Under the pieces are notes generated by a model. It had not been told where the DNA came from. It was given only the letters and a program-made list of their open reading frames with translations, and did no database searches. This document shows positions 1 to 6,964 of a stretch of DNA of 64,000 bases, piece by piece. The position numbers and the translations under genes were made by a program. Origin of the DNA: Verrucomicrobiaceae bacterium (GTDB lineage: Bacteria > Verrucomicrobiota > Verrucomicrobiia > Verrucomicrobiales > Verrucomicrobiaceae); NCBI GenBank assembly GCA_947507875.1, contig CANNQP010000015.1, forward strand, positions 1-64,000. The letters are read 5' to 3'. Within the stretch, counting starts at the first letter, position 1, and each line of letters begins with the position of its first letter.

Positions 1-2
1 TG

Positions 3-551
3 ACGGGCAAACCCAGCACGTTCCCGCCGAGCACGCACAACCATGCCTGGTCGCAGATCACCAGCGGCAGTCCGAGCGACAATGCCGCCCTCGTGGCCTT
101 CGTGCAGAGCAATGGAGCCTCGGGACAGATGTTCGATTTGCTAATCCCATTGCAGCTCACCAGCCAGACGGCCTACAACTCGCTGATCTCGGTGCCCGAT
201 CTAGTTCTGCCCCGTGATGCGGTGATCACCCACATGGGCCTCGCACTCCGGGACGCCACACCGCGAATGGCCGACTTCTTCTTCCAGTTGAACGTGGTGC
301 TGTTTTGCAGCGACGCGCCTGGCTATGCCTCCATTGGCGGCCTGTATGCCCAGTCGTTCTGGTTTTATGAGTATTTCCCGAACGGCGACAGCCGTGGTCT
401 CGGCGTTCCTCTTCTCGTCAATGGGTCGGTCACTATGCCGACGGGCTCGAAGGTGAATGTCAGCCTCGATACCGGATACGCGGATGCCTACTTCACTGTG
501 CCGACCTTCAACGGTCTCTGGCTGCGAGTGCGCGGGCGCTACACGAACTGA
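3..551 (+). CDS. Phage tail / receptor-binding-like protein, 3' part only
   Basis: The frame is open to the left edge, so only the last ~182 codons are visible and the true start lies outside the window; a GTG at 93 is an internal alternative. The first residues read TGKPSTFPPSTHNHAW, a Gly-Lys-Pro-x-x-Phe-Pro-Pro-x-x-His-x-His pattern known from repeats in phage tail-fibre and tail-tip proteins. The remainder looks like a compact beta-rich receptor-binding head: many Gly, Tyr and Phe, no membrane segment, no cysteine cluster. It ends 3 bp before the next gene, and the integrase downstream supports a phage origin. The exact virion role is inferred. Confidence 0.6.
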   Translation, partial: TGKPSTFPPSTHNHAWSQITSGSPSDNAALVAFVQSNGASGQMFDLLIPLQLTSQTAYNSLISVPDLVLPRDAVITHMGLALRDATPRMADFFFQLNVVLFCSDAPGYASIGGLYAQSFWFYEYFPNGDSRGLGVPLLVNGSVTMPTGSKVNVSLDTGYADAYFTVPTFNGLWLRVRGRYTN

Positions 552-554
552 TCC

Positions 555-1427
555 ATGAAGCTCGCCATCATCACCTGTCACTACAACTGGTTCGGCTTTG
601 AGCGGCCTCGACAAAACCTGCGCCGCTTTCTGGAGTCCACCCAGGGATTGCCCGTTTACGGAGTGGAGGCTCAACTGCCGGGGCATCCCCTGCAGACGGC
701 CGGCTTGACCGGCTGGAGACAGATCACCGCCGACAATGACCAGGTGATGATGCAGAAGGAATGTCTGCTAAACATCGCGGCAGCCATGGTGCCAGGCCAT
801 TATGAGGCGCTGGCCTGGGTGGACGCGGACATCCTCTTCAGCAACGAGCGCTGGTTCGATCAAACTGCCCGTGCCCTGGACTTTTTTCCGGTCGTCCAGC
901 CGTTCTCTAAAGCTCAATGGCTCGCGCGTGATGACAGCGTGAGCATGGAACGACCAGGCATTGGCAAGGAGCCTGATCTGCTTCACCGCTGTGTCGCGCA
1001 TCCAGGCTTCGCCATGGCGGCAAGGCGTGCTTTGTGGACTCAACGACGCGGGGGTCTCTATGAACACCTGGTGGTGGGCAATGGTGATGTGGGTTTTGCC
1101 TCCACTGTCCTCGACTACGACCAGCCCGGCCACATCGTCATGAACCCGGCTTTGCGCGCCCACTATGATGCTTGGGCCACGCCGGTGAAGGCCTGGATCA
1201 AAGGCCGCTCCATGGGTTGTGTGCCTGGCAATGCCAGTCACCTCTGGCACGGTGCACTGAAGGACCGGCGTTACCTGGAGCGCAACGATGTCTTGATCAA
1301 GACGCTCGATCCTTCCATCCACCTGACTCACGCAGACAATGGTCTGCTGACCTGGACACCCGCAGCACCGTTCGGGTTGCGCTACGCGATCCGATCCCAT
1401 TTCGCCAACCGCCGAGAAGACGGCTAA
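555..1427 (+). CDS. GT-A-like glycosyltransferase carried in phage tail region
   Basis: 290 aa. The N-terminus (MKLAIITCHYNWFGF) is a typical beta-1 strand of a nucleotide-sugar-binding GT-A fold. An Asp-Ala-Asp at residues 90-92, inside AWVDADILF, fits the DxD metal/nucleotide-sugar motif. No signal peptide or membrane segment is visible, so the protein should be cytosolic. It starts 3 bp after the tail gene and is probably co-transcribed with it. Similar small transferases occur beside tail genes in prophages, where they may modify tail proteins or host surface glycans; the substrate here is unknown. Fold assignment is fairly safe, function is inference. Confidence 0.55.
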   Translation: MKLAIITCHYNWFGFERPRQNLRRFLESTQGLPVYGVEAQLPGHPLQTAGLTGWRQITADNDQVMMQKECLLNIAAAMVPGHYEALAWVDADILFSNERWFDQTARALDFFPVVQPFSKAQWLARDDSVSMERPGIGKEPDLLHRCVAHPGFAMAARRALWTQRRGGLYEHLVVGNGDVGFASTVLDYDQPGHIVMNPALRAHYDAWATPVKAWIKGRSMGCVPGNASHLWHGALKDRRYLERNDVLIKTLDPSIHLTHADNGLLTWTPAAPFGLRYAIRSHFANRREDG

Positions 1428-1432
1428 CCCCC

Positions 1433-1879
1433 ATGATGACGATCACCTCCAATTCAGTTTCCATGACGGGCGATACGGCCCGCCAATTCGCCCGCCTCTT
1501 ACTCGCCATGCGCCAGATGGGCAGGGGCTTGATCATGCAGCCGGGCGGTAGCTACATCTCGGCGGATGGATTGCCGCTTCCCAGCGAGGAGCAGATCAAC
1601 GCTGCGTTGGCTGCCACAGAACAGACCCGGCTCCGTACACGATTGCCAGGCATCACCGCACGGCAGCTTCGGCTCTGGCTCCATGGCGCGGGCTTGCTGC
1701 AACAAATCCCAACGCTGATCGCAGCCCTGCCCGAACCACAACGCACCACCGCGCTGATCGAGTGGGAGTTTTCGAGCGACTATCAAAGAGATCATCCTCT
1801 CGTGATCCAGCTCGGAGCCGCACTCGGCATGACGAGCGCCGACATGGATCTGGCGTGGAAGCAGGCGGCAGGGCTTTGA
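1433..1879 (+). CDS. Hypothetical small protein, last gene of the phage module
   Basis: 148 aa from the ATG at 1433 (a second ATG at 1436 is equally possible), 5 bp after the glycosyltransferase stop. The reading frame continues upstream to 1172, but that part overlaps the glycosyltransferase and is a shadow. The protein is soluble, rich in Leu, Ala and Gln, and mostly helical in appearance. I do not recognise the family. Its position as the last gene before the oppositely oriented HTH and integrase genes suggests a phage accessory or tail-assembly role, which is only positional inference. Confidence 0.5.
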   Translation: MMTITSNSVSMTGDTARQFARLLLAMRQMGRGLIMQPGGSYISADGLPLPSEEQINAALAATEQTRLRTRLPGITARQLRLWLHGAGLLQQIPTLIAALPEPQRTTALIEWEFSSDYQRDHPLVIQLGAALGMTSADMDLAWKQAAGL

Positions 1880-1908
1880 TCTTCGTTGCGCAACGAACTC
1901 GCGGATGG

Positions 1909-2118
1909 CTACGGCTCGCGAGCTTCCACCCCGAATCTTGCATTCAGCGCGGCACGCACGGCATCCACATCAAAGAGATGCATTCGAGGGCTGGTCGCGA
2001 GATACGGAATGATCCGCTGCGCCACCCAGTTGTCGATGGTTCGCGAACTGACTCCCAGAAGAGCAGCCAGGGGCTTCTTTTTCAGCAGAGGTGATGGAGG
2101 ATTGGGTGTTGGGTTCAT
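1909..2118 (-). CDS. Small HTH protein, excisionase-like
   Basis: 69 aa. The core KKPLAALLGVSSRTIDNWV is a helix-turn-helix of the MerR/excisionase type: a short helix, the turn LGVSSRT, and a recognition helix ending in W. After it comes the wing-like stretch IPYLATSPRMHLFDVDAV, common in this class. It lies immediately downstream of the integrase gene on the same strand (37 bp gap), the usual place for a recombination directionality factor or small regulator of an integrated element. A chromosomal one-domain regulator is the alternative. Start ATG as given; no strong ribosome-binding site was seen. Confidence 0.6.
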   Translation of the reverse strand: MNPTPNPPSPLLKKKPLAALLGVSSRTIDNWVAQRIIPYLATSPRMHLFDVDAVRAALNARFGVEAREP

Positions 2119-2154
2119 ACAGAGATTCGCATGTCAAGGTGGGGTGGCGCAGGT

Positions 2155-3369
2155 TCATGGCATGATGCCGAACCACTGGTCGGCTGACTCCTTGGTCACC
2201 AGTTCCCGGTAATGCTTGAAGATGATCGCCGGCGAATTGCCCGCCTCCAGCGCCACCTGGGCCGCGCTCTGCACCACGGCGATCCGGTAGCTGATGTAGG
2301 AGTGACGCAGGGCGTTGTGCGGCCATGGAATGCCCAGGCTCTTGGCCAGACGCCTTGCCTTCAAGAAGACGCCATCGTCAGGAACCACGGGGCCATTCCG
2401 CTCGATCTTCACCAGCCAGCCGGCCAGATTGTCGGTGATGGGCACAATGCGGCGCGAGGCTGTCTTGGCCTGTCCGGCGCGCAACTCGATGATTTTTCGC
2501 CCGAGATCCACGGCGCTCCAATTCAGCCGGGCAATTTCAGCACCACGCAGTCCCGCGAATCCACCGATGGCCAGGATGGGAATCAAATCCTCTGTCGCTG
2601 CCCTCATGAGCTTTTCCATCTGCTCGGGCGTGAAGATGCCAACATCTGTGTCCGCCTGCTTGCCGCGCTTGAGAGCTTCCGCCACCGTGGCTTCACCCTT
2701 GGGCAGATAGCCACGCCGCTTGGCAAAGGAGAAAAGCTCCTTCACGCGTTTGAGCCAGTTGTTGCGGGTGACCATGGAATGCGCCCCACGACGCAGCCAG
2801 CCGTCGATCATGGCCCCAGTCACCTTGGTGATCTCGCCAGGGAACGACTTGGCAAACTGGCGAAGGTTCCCGTCCAGCAGCTTGAGGTAGTGCCCATTCA
2901 CACCGTCCTGCTTCTTGAGCAGGAGGAGTTCGTCAACCACCCGAGGCACGGTGATGCCAGCCTCATAACTGCGCGACCTCGTCACGAAATCCTCCACGGC
3001 CATCAGCAGCGGCACCTCGCCCAGCTTACGCCGACACTGGAGGTATTCCTCGACGACTGAAACCAAGGGCAGTCCCAGCGGCTTGAGCATGTGCTGGACA
3101 GCCCGAAGAGCCTCTCGGTCCTGAGGGCGCAGATCATTATCGCTGCTCACGCCGCGCTGGATATTGAGTGCGGCCTTGCGTGCCTCTTCCTTGGCAGCAT
3201 CCAGTGAGCCGAAGGTACGCCGCCGCCGCTGCTGGTTGAGGTAGAACGCGACAGTGAACCGGGGCATTCCACGGCAGAGGCCCCGGTAGATGGGCACGGC
3301 TGCGGAGCCCTGCTTGACCACCGCCACAGGTTTGCCCTTGCCCCGAGAGGTGAGGGCTGGAGTTGTCAT
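2155..3369 (-). CDS. int: Tyrosine recombinase / phage integrase
   Basis: 404 aa from the ATG at 3369; in-frame starts further upstream (3384, 3429) are possible. The N-terminal third is an arm/core-binding region, including a samples-type helix around VTRNNWLKRVKELFSFAKRRG. The C-terminal catalytic domain shows box I (GLRGAEIARLNW, catalytic Arg), the beta-hairpin Lys (KTASRR), HNALRHSYISY (His-x-x-Arg) and IFKHYREL with the nucleophilic Tyr. The usual GHS of box II reads GNS, so the His/Trp position is Asn, which is tolerated in some integrases. It would integrate and excise the adjoining phage element. The att site should be near its 5' end or just beyond, but only one boundary is in view. 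Confidence 0.9.
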   Translation of the reverse strand: MTTPALTSRGKGKPVAVVKQGSAAVPIYRGLCRGMPRFTVAFYLNQQRRRRTFGSLDAAKEEARKAALNIQRGVSSDNDLRPQDREALRAVQHMLKPLGLPLVSVVEEYLQCRRKLGEVPLLMAVEDFVTRSRSYEAGITVPRVVDELLLLKKQDGVNGHYLKLLDGNLRQFAKSFPGEITKVTGAMIDGWLRRGAHSMVTRNNWLKRVKELFSFAKRRGYLPKGEATVAEALKRGKQADTDVGIFTPEQMEKLMRAATEDLIPILAIGGFAGLRGAEIARLNWSAVDLGRKIIELRAGQAKTASRRIVPITDNLAGWLVKIERNGPVVPDDGVFLKARRLAKSLGIPWPHNALRHSYISYRIAVVQSAAQVALEAGNSPAIIFKHYRELVTKESADQWFGIMP

Positions 3370-3890
3370 GCTTTTGTCATGCATGACCATGGGTGGAGTG
3401 TCAAAAGACAGCCCCCTGAGGCCGTCCAAAGCCCGTGGAATATGGGCTCCAGAGTGATTGGTTGCCCTGTTTTGAGGGCTCTTTTTGTAAGCCCGTTGGG
3501 GTTCGGCGGGATGAAAACGTGTGGTGACTCGATACCCAGGGTTCTGCGAACCCTAGGCTGCATGACGCAAGCCCGTTGGGCTTGGTTGATCGTAGCGTTC
3601 CCTTTCTGCCTCTGAAGATGGCAACCGGAGATTTGCATGAGCAACACAACGATTACTCCAAAGGTGCAGATCACCGTTGCCCTGCGCGTGCCTGACAGAA
3701 CGCTAAACCAAGGCAACGAGAACAAGATGATTGCCAAGAAAGCTGCCAGGACCAGTTGAACCGAGTTCGGCAGGCCGAGGGCGGTAAACCAATAGGAATG
3801 GCTCAAGAGCAATCCGAACGGCACAAATAACAATGCCCTGAGATCTTGAATGACTGGCCAGACAAGGAAGCAACCAAGGTAAGCAGTCAC
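3366..3890 (-). CDS. Doubtful membrane-protein ORF running into the repeat
   Basis: 174 codons. The first ~100 residues are strongly hydrophobic and could form three membrane segments (for example LVLAAFLAIILFSLPWF and VICTFGVIVVLLMQISG). From about residue 103 onward the frame simply translates the palindromic repeat, and it ends just inside the integrase start region. The likeliest readings are a short membrane-protein remnant whose 3' end was replaced by the repeat, or a chance open frame. Apart from this ORF and the repeats I see nothing in 3430-4023. Confidence 0.25.
   Translation of the reverse strand: MTAYLGCFLVWPVIQDLRALLFVPFGLLLSHSYWFTALGLPNSVQLVLAAFLAIILFSLPWFSVLSGTRRATVICTFGVIVVLLMQISGCHLQRQKGNATINQAQRACVMQPRVRRTLGIESPHVFIPPNPNGLTKRALKTGQPITLEPIFHGLWTASGGCLLTLHPWSCMTKA
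3489..3583. repeat. Palindromic intergenic repeat cluster (REP-like)
   Basis: The 12-mer aagcccgttggg occurs at 3489-3500 and again at 3569-3580. Between them is a perfect hairpin, agggttc-tgc-gaaccct (3538-3554). The second 12-mer lies within another perfect hairpin, aagccc-gtt-gggctt (3569-3583). This architecture of short GC-rich hairpins and repeated tetraloop-like units resembles the palindromic repeat elements common in Planctomycetes and Verrucomicrobia genomes. It lies just outside the integrase gene, so it could also mark or overlap the island boundary. Copy number elsewhere in the genome cannot be seen here. Confidence 0.6.
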
Positions 3891-3997
3891 AATTCAAGCT
3901 GGAATCCATCTGTGCCAACAGCGACGGTTTCGCAGAGAGCTTTCGCCCCGATTCGATAGACCTGTCAGACTGTTGGGCAGTTTCATCGTGGGTTGAA

Positions 3998-4015
3998 GCG
4001 AATGCTGACATTCGC
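3998..4015. repeat. Short perfect hairpin gcgaatg-ctga-cattcgc
   Basis: A 7-bp perfect stem with the loop ctga, 8 bp beyond the stop codon of the PSD1 gene. It could end that transcript, but there is no T-run on the minus strand. It could equally be a unit of a dispersed palindromic repeat. Only the dyad itself is certain. Confidence 0.45.
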
Positions 4016-4023
4016 TCTACGGC

Positions 4024-6222
4024 TCAGTGATTAAACAAAAACTCCTTCGAGCTCATCAGGCTCCAAAACAGATCTTCCAGCGTGACGCGGCGGTCTTCGG
4101 GTTTGGCGGCGGTGAGCAGCGCGGTGGCTTTTACGAGTTCGCGGTCGGTGGGGGCGCGGGTGAGGGTGAGGAGGTAGGCTTCTTCGATGATCTTGGCGTC
4201 GGGTTGCTGGCTGGTGAGCAGGGTGTCGAGGCGGTTGTCTTTTTGGGCGAGCTTTTGGTTCAGCGTGTCGCCGTTGGCGATGTGAAGCGCTTGCGCCATG
4301 CTGGGCTCGTTCGTGCGCTCGCATTCGCAGGTGGCGACGCGGTCGGCGCGGCCGAAACTCTTCAAGAAGTAGCTCGCGATGTTGCTGTCGGGCAGTTGCA
4401 GGGCGCGGAAGCCCATGGGGTAGGCGTCGGCAGTGCCGCGGTTGGCGTTGCGGCGGTCGATTTTGAAGGTGGTGGGCGCGGCGGTGACTTGGCTCACGGT
4501 ATCGAGCAGCACCTCGGCCTTCAGCCGGCGCGGGACGTAGTGTGAGCCGTAGCGGAGGTCGCTGATGTTTTCGGGAAGGGTGATGCTGCTGCGCTGGTAG
4601 GTCTCGCTTTGCAAGATGGTGCGCATGAGGGCCTTCAGGTCGAACTTCTGCTTCACGAGATGCTCGCAGGCGGCGGCGAAGAGCGGCTCGTTGCTGGCGG
4701 GATTGGTGACTCGGAGGTCATCGACGGCCTCGACGAGGCCGCTGCCGAAAAAGTTCGCCCACACGCGGTTCACGATGGCGCGTTGGAAAAGTTTGTTATC
4801 CGCGCTGGTGAGCCAGTTCGCGAGCGTGATGCGTCGATCCTCGGTAGAGGTCATCGAGACAGGCTGCAAGGCATCGAGCGGGCGTGGCGGCTGCGGCTTG
4901 CCGGTGAGCGGCGCGACGAGATCGCCCTGGGTGTCGCTGAAAAGCACGCGCTCGTCGGCTTGCGTGCCGTTTTTGGTGCGCACGCGGGCGAAGAGATTCG
5001 CGAAGGCGTAGTATTGATCGTAGGTCCACTTTTCCATCGGGTGGTTGTGGCACTTCGCGCAGCCGATGGAGGTGCCGAGGAAGGCCACGCTGACGGTTTC
5101 GGCGCACTTCGTCGGCTCGTCGTTGAGGATGAAAAAGTTGCCGCCGCCGTGCTCGAGCGTGCTGCCGGTGGCGGTGAGCAGATCACGCACCATGGCGTCC
5201 CACGGCGTGTTCGCGGCGACGTGTCGGCGGATCCAGTTGTAATACGACCACATGGCCTGCGGCATGAGCTTGTCGCCATTCACGAGGAAGAGATCGCTCC
5301 AGCGATGCGACCAGTAATCGACGAACTCGGGCCGCTTCAGCAGCGTGTCGATGAGGCGATCGCGTTTGTCAGCCGCTTTGTCCGCGAGGAAGGCTTTCGA
5401 TTCTTCCGGCGTGGGCAAAACGCCGATGGTATCGAGAAACGCCCGGCGCAGGAACTCCGCGTCCGTGGCACGACCCGACGGCGGGATGTTCAACTCGCGC
5501 AGTTTGGTCAAAACATGCTCGTCGATGAAGTTGCGCGGCTTCAGCACCGCGAAGGCGGCGGCATCGAGTTTGCCCGGTTGCGGCACGGTGACGGTGGTGA
5601 CGCTCAGCAGGCTCAAATACCACGCACTGACCGTCGCCTCGCCACTGCCAGTGGTTTTGATGAGGCCGCTGTCATCGACGGTGGCCACGCTGGCGTTGGT
5701 GGCGTTGTATTTGCACCAGCGCGTCACGTCCTCGCTGTGTCCATCGCTGAATTTCGCGGTGACTTTGAGCTGAACGCTTTTGCCCGCCTGCGTGATGAGA
5801 TGCGGCTCCGACATGCTGAGCGAAACGATGCGCGGATCATCCGCCTTCGGCCCCGGCGCCCCCGCCGCGATCCAATCGACGATGGCTTTGTATTCCGGCG
5901 AGTTCACCTCGAAGCGCTTGTCGCCCTTGTGCGGCACCGCTTTGACCGCCTTCAGCAGAAACAGACTGCGCGCCGGATCTTCAAGCGTCAGACGACGCCC
6001 GTTCGCACTGCGCGTGATCGAAAGCCAGTCGCCTTCGTCATCGAAACCACGCAGCGAGAGACGGAAGCCGCCTTGTCCGGCGGCAGCGCCGTGACACGCG
6101 CCCATCGCGCAACCGTAGCGCGTGAGAATCGGCTGGATAGTGTTGCGGAAGGAAGGGGCTTCGGCGGAGACAAAGGAAACCGCTGATAGCAGGATGAAAA
6201 GAATGACGGGGAGGCTTCGCAT
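4024..6222 (-). CDS. PSD1 / DUF1549-DUF1553 cytochrome-like secreted protein
   Basis: 732 aa. Signal peptide MRSLPVILFILLSAVSFVSA. Next comes a cytochrome-c-like PSC region with CAMGACHG (a CxxxCH variant) and PHKGD, then a bacterial Ig-like (Big-2) domain around residues 130-215. The DUF1549 core contains CAKCHNHP, a true CxxCH heme-type motif, and the C-terminal DUF1553 region ends in KEFLF. This domain set is hugely expanded in Planctomycetes and Verrucomicrobia, where it is genomically paired with DUF1501 proteins; a role in degrading sulfated or complex polysaccharides has been proposed but the biochemistry is open. Its DUF1501 partner is at 6965-8344 on the same strand, separated by the inserted GxxExxY cassette. 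Confidence 0.88.
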   Translation of the reverse strand: MRSLPVILFILLSAVSFVSAEAPSFRNTIQPILTRYGCAMGACHGAAAGQGGFRLSLRGFDDEGDWLSITRSANGRRLTLEDPARSLFLLKAVKAVPHKGDKRFEVNSPEYKAIVDWIAAGAPGPKADDPRIVSLSMSEPHLITQAGKSVQLKVTAKFSDGHSEDVTRWCKYNATNASVATVDDSGLIKTTGSGEATVSAWYLSLLSVTTVTVPQPGKLDAAAFAVLKPRNFIDEHVLTKLRELNIPPSGRATDAEFLRRAFLDTIGVLPTPEESKAFLADKAADKRDRLIDTLLKRPEFVDYWSHRWSDLFLVNGDKLMPQAMWSYYNWIRRHVAANTPWDAMVRDLLTATGSTLEHGGGNFFILNDEPTKCAETVSVAFLGTSIGCAKCHNHPMEKWTYDQYYAFANLFARVRTKNGTQADERVLFSDTQGDLVAPLTGKPQPPRPLDALQPVSMTSTEDRRITLANWLTSADNKLFQRAIVNRVWANFFGSGLVEAVDDLRVTNPASNEPLFAAACEHLVKQKFDLKALMRTILQSETYQRSSITLPENISDLRYGSHYVPRRLKAEVLLDTVSQVTAAPTTFKIDRRNANRGTADAYPMGFRALQLPDSNIASYFLKSFGRADRVATCECERTNEPSMAQALHIANGDTLNQKLAQKDNRLDTLLTSQQPDAKIIEEAYLLTLTRAPTDRELVKATALLTAAKPEDRRVTLEDLFWSLMSSKEFLFNH

Positions 6223-6257
6223 GGTTCGGTCGCGGTGGGGTTGTCGCGGGGAGATTT

Positions 6258-6349
6258 GAACCGCTGATATGACGCTAATTGGACGCTGATGAATACAGAT
6301 GGATTGAGGCTTGGGTTATGAGCGTCATGTCAGCGTCTCATTAGCGGTT
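6258..6349. repeat. 92-bp palindromic element, copy A (left of GxxExxY gene)
   Basis: The left arm begins gaaccgctgatatgacgcta and the right arm, read on the other strand, begins aaccgctaatgagacgctga, so the two ~35-nt arms form an imperfect inverted repeat. Within each arm the unit gacgct is repeated at ~10-nt steps. The same element recurs at 6862-6952 with the same first 20 bases. It lies between the PSD1 start (6222) and the GxxExxY gene (6394). Confidence 0.85.
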
Positions 6350-6393
6350 AGGAACTGCTTGAAGAGTTTAGGTTGTACGGTTTGCATGGAGAC

Positions 6394-6849
6394 ATGTTGA
6401 GCGTTGAAGACTACGAACCGGAAGAAGAACTGAATCCGCTGGCGGAGGAGGGTTTCGAGTTCATGGGCGCCGCGTTTGAGGTGCATCGCGTCGTGCGCGG
6501 AGGTTTGCTTGAAGAGGTTTATCAGGAGAGCTTGGAGGAGGAATTGCGGCTTCGACGCATTCCGTTTGTCCCGAAGCAGGAGCTGGCGGTTTACTACAAG
6601 GGCAAGGAGCTGCGTCAGCGATACATCCCTGACCTGTATGTCCATGGAGAGTTGGTCGTGGAGCTGAAGTCGTTGCGAGCGCTTTCGCCGGAGCATGTGG
6701 CGCAGCTTTTGAACTACATGCGTCTGTCTCGGAAAGCGGTGGGTTACTTGATCAACTTTGGCCCGCTCGGGAAGGTCGAGTGGCGGCGATATGTGCTGCG
6801 TGAGTTTGTGGAGCCTTGGATGCTGAGAAAACGCGAAGATCGTCGATGA
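6394..6849 (+). CDS. GxxExxY protein (PD-(D/E)XK nuclease-like), cassette 1
   Basis: 151 aa from the ATG at 6394; an in-frame TTG at 6373 is less likely. The signature GLLEEVY fits GxxExxY. It is followed by YIPDLYVHGELVVELKS, where P-D, a spacer and E-x-K match the catalytic core of the PD-(D/E)XK nuclease superfamily (PDDEXK_3/TIGR04256-type). The N-terminus is very acidic (EDYEPEEE). The protein is soluble with no signal peptide. The gene faces opposite to the PSD1 and DUF1501 genes that flank it and is bracketed by copies A and B of a palindromic element. Family members are common in this phylum and their function is unsettled. Confidence 0.85.
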   Translation: MLSVEDYEPEEELNPLAEEGFEFMGAAFEVHRVVRGGLLEEVYQESLEEELRLRRIPFVPKQELAVYYKGKELRQRYIPDLYVHGELVVELKSLRALSPEHVAQLLNYMRLSRKAVGYLINFGPLGKVEWRRYVLREFVEPWMLRKREDRR

Positions 6850-6861
6850 GGCGGATTTTTT

Positions 6862-6952
6862 GAACCGCTGATATGACGCTAACGAGACGCTAATGAATCC
6901 AGATTTATGGATTGAGAATATTAGCGTCATATCAGCGTCAAATTAGCGGTTC
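6862..6952. repeat. 91-bp palindromic element, copy B (right of GxxExxY gene)
   Basis: Begins gaaccgctgatatgacgcta, identical over its first 20 bases to copy A, and closes with attagcggttc. The arms are inverted repeats of ~45 nt including the inner pair aatccagattta / tggatt. It begins 12 bp after the GxxExxY stop codon and ends 12 bp before the DUF1501 stop, so the cassette fills the intergenic space almost exactly. Confidence 0.85.
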
Positions 6953-6964
6953 AAAACCTGCCCA

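Noticed and set aside
2212..3060. 282-codon plus-strand open frame over the integrase
   Set aside because: Integrase motifs are on the minus strand; the plus frame is a shadow.
3370..4023. tRNA gene or clear att core next to the integrase
   Set aside because: I looked for a cloverleaf and a CCA-type end on both strands and saw none; the att core cannot be defined with one boundary.
4609..6186. 525-codon plus-strand open frame
   Set aside because: It is antisense to the PSD1 gene. High GC makes long open frames on the opposite strand; the text is Arg/Glu/Ala-rich with no domain.
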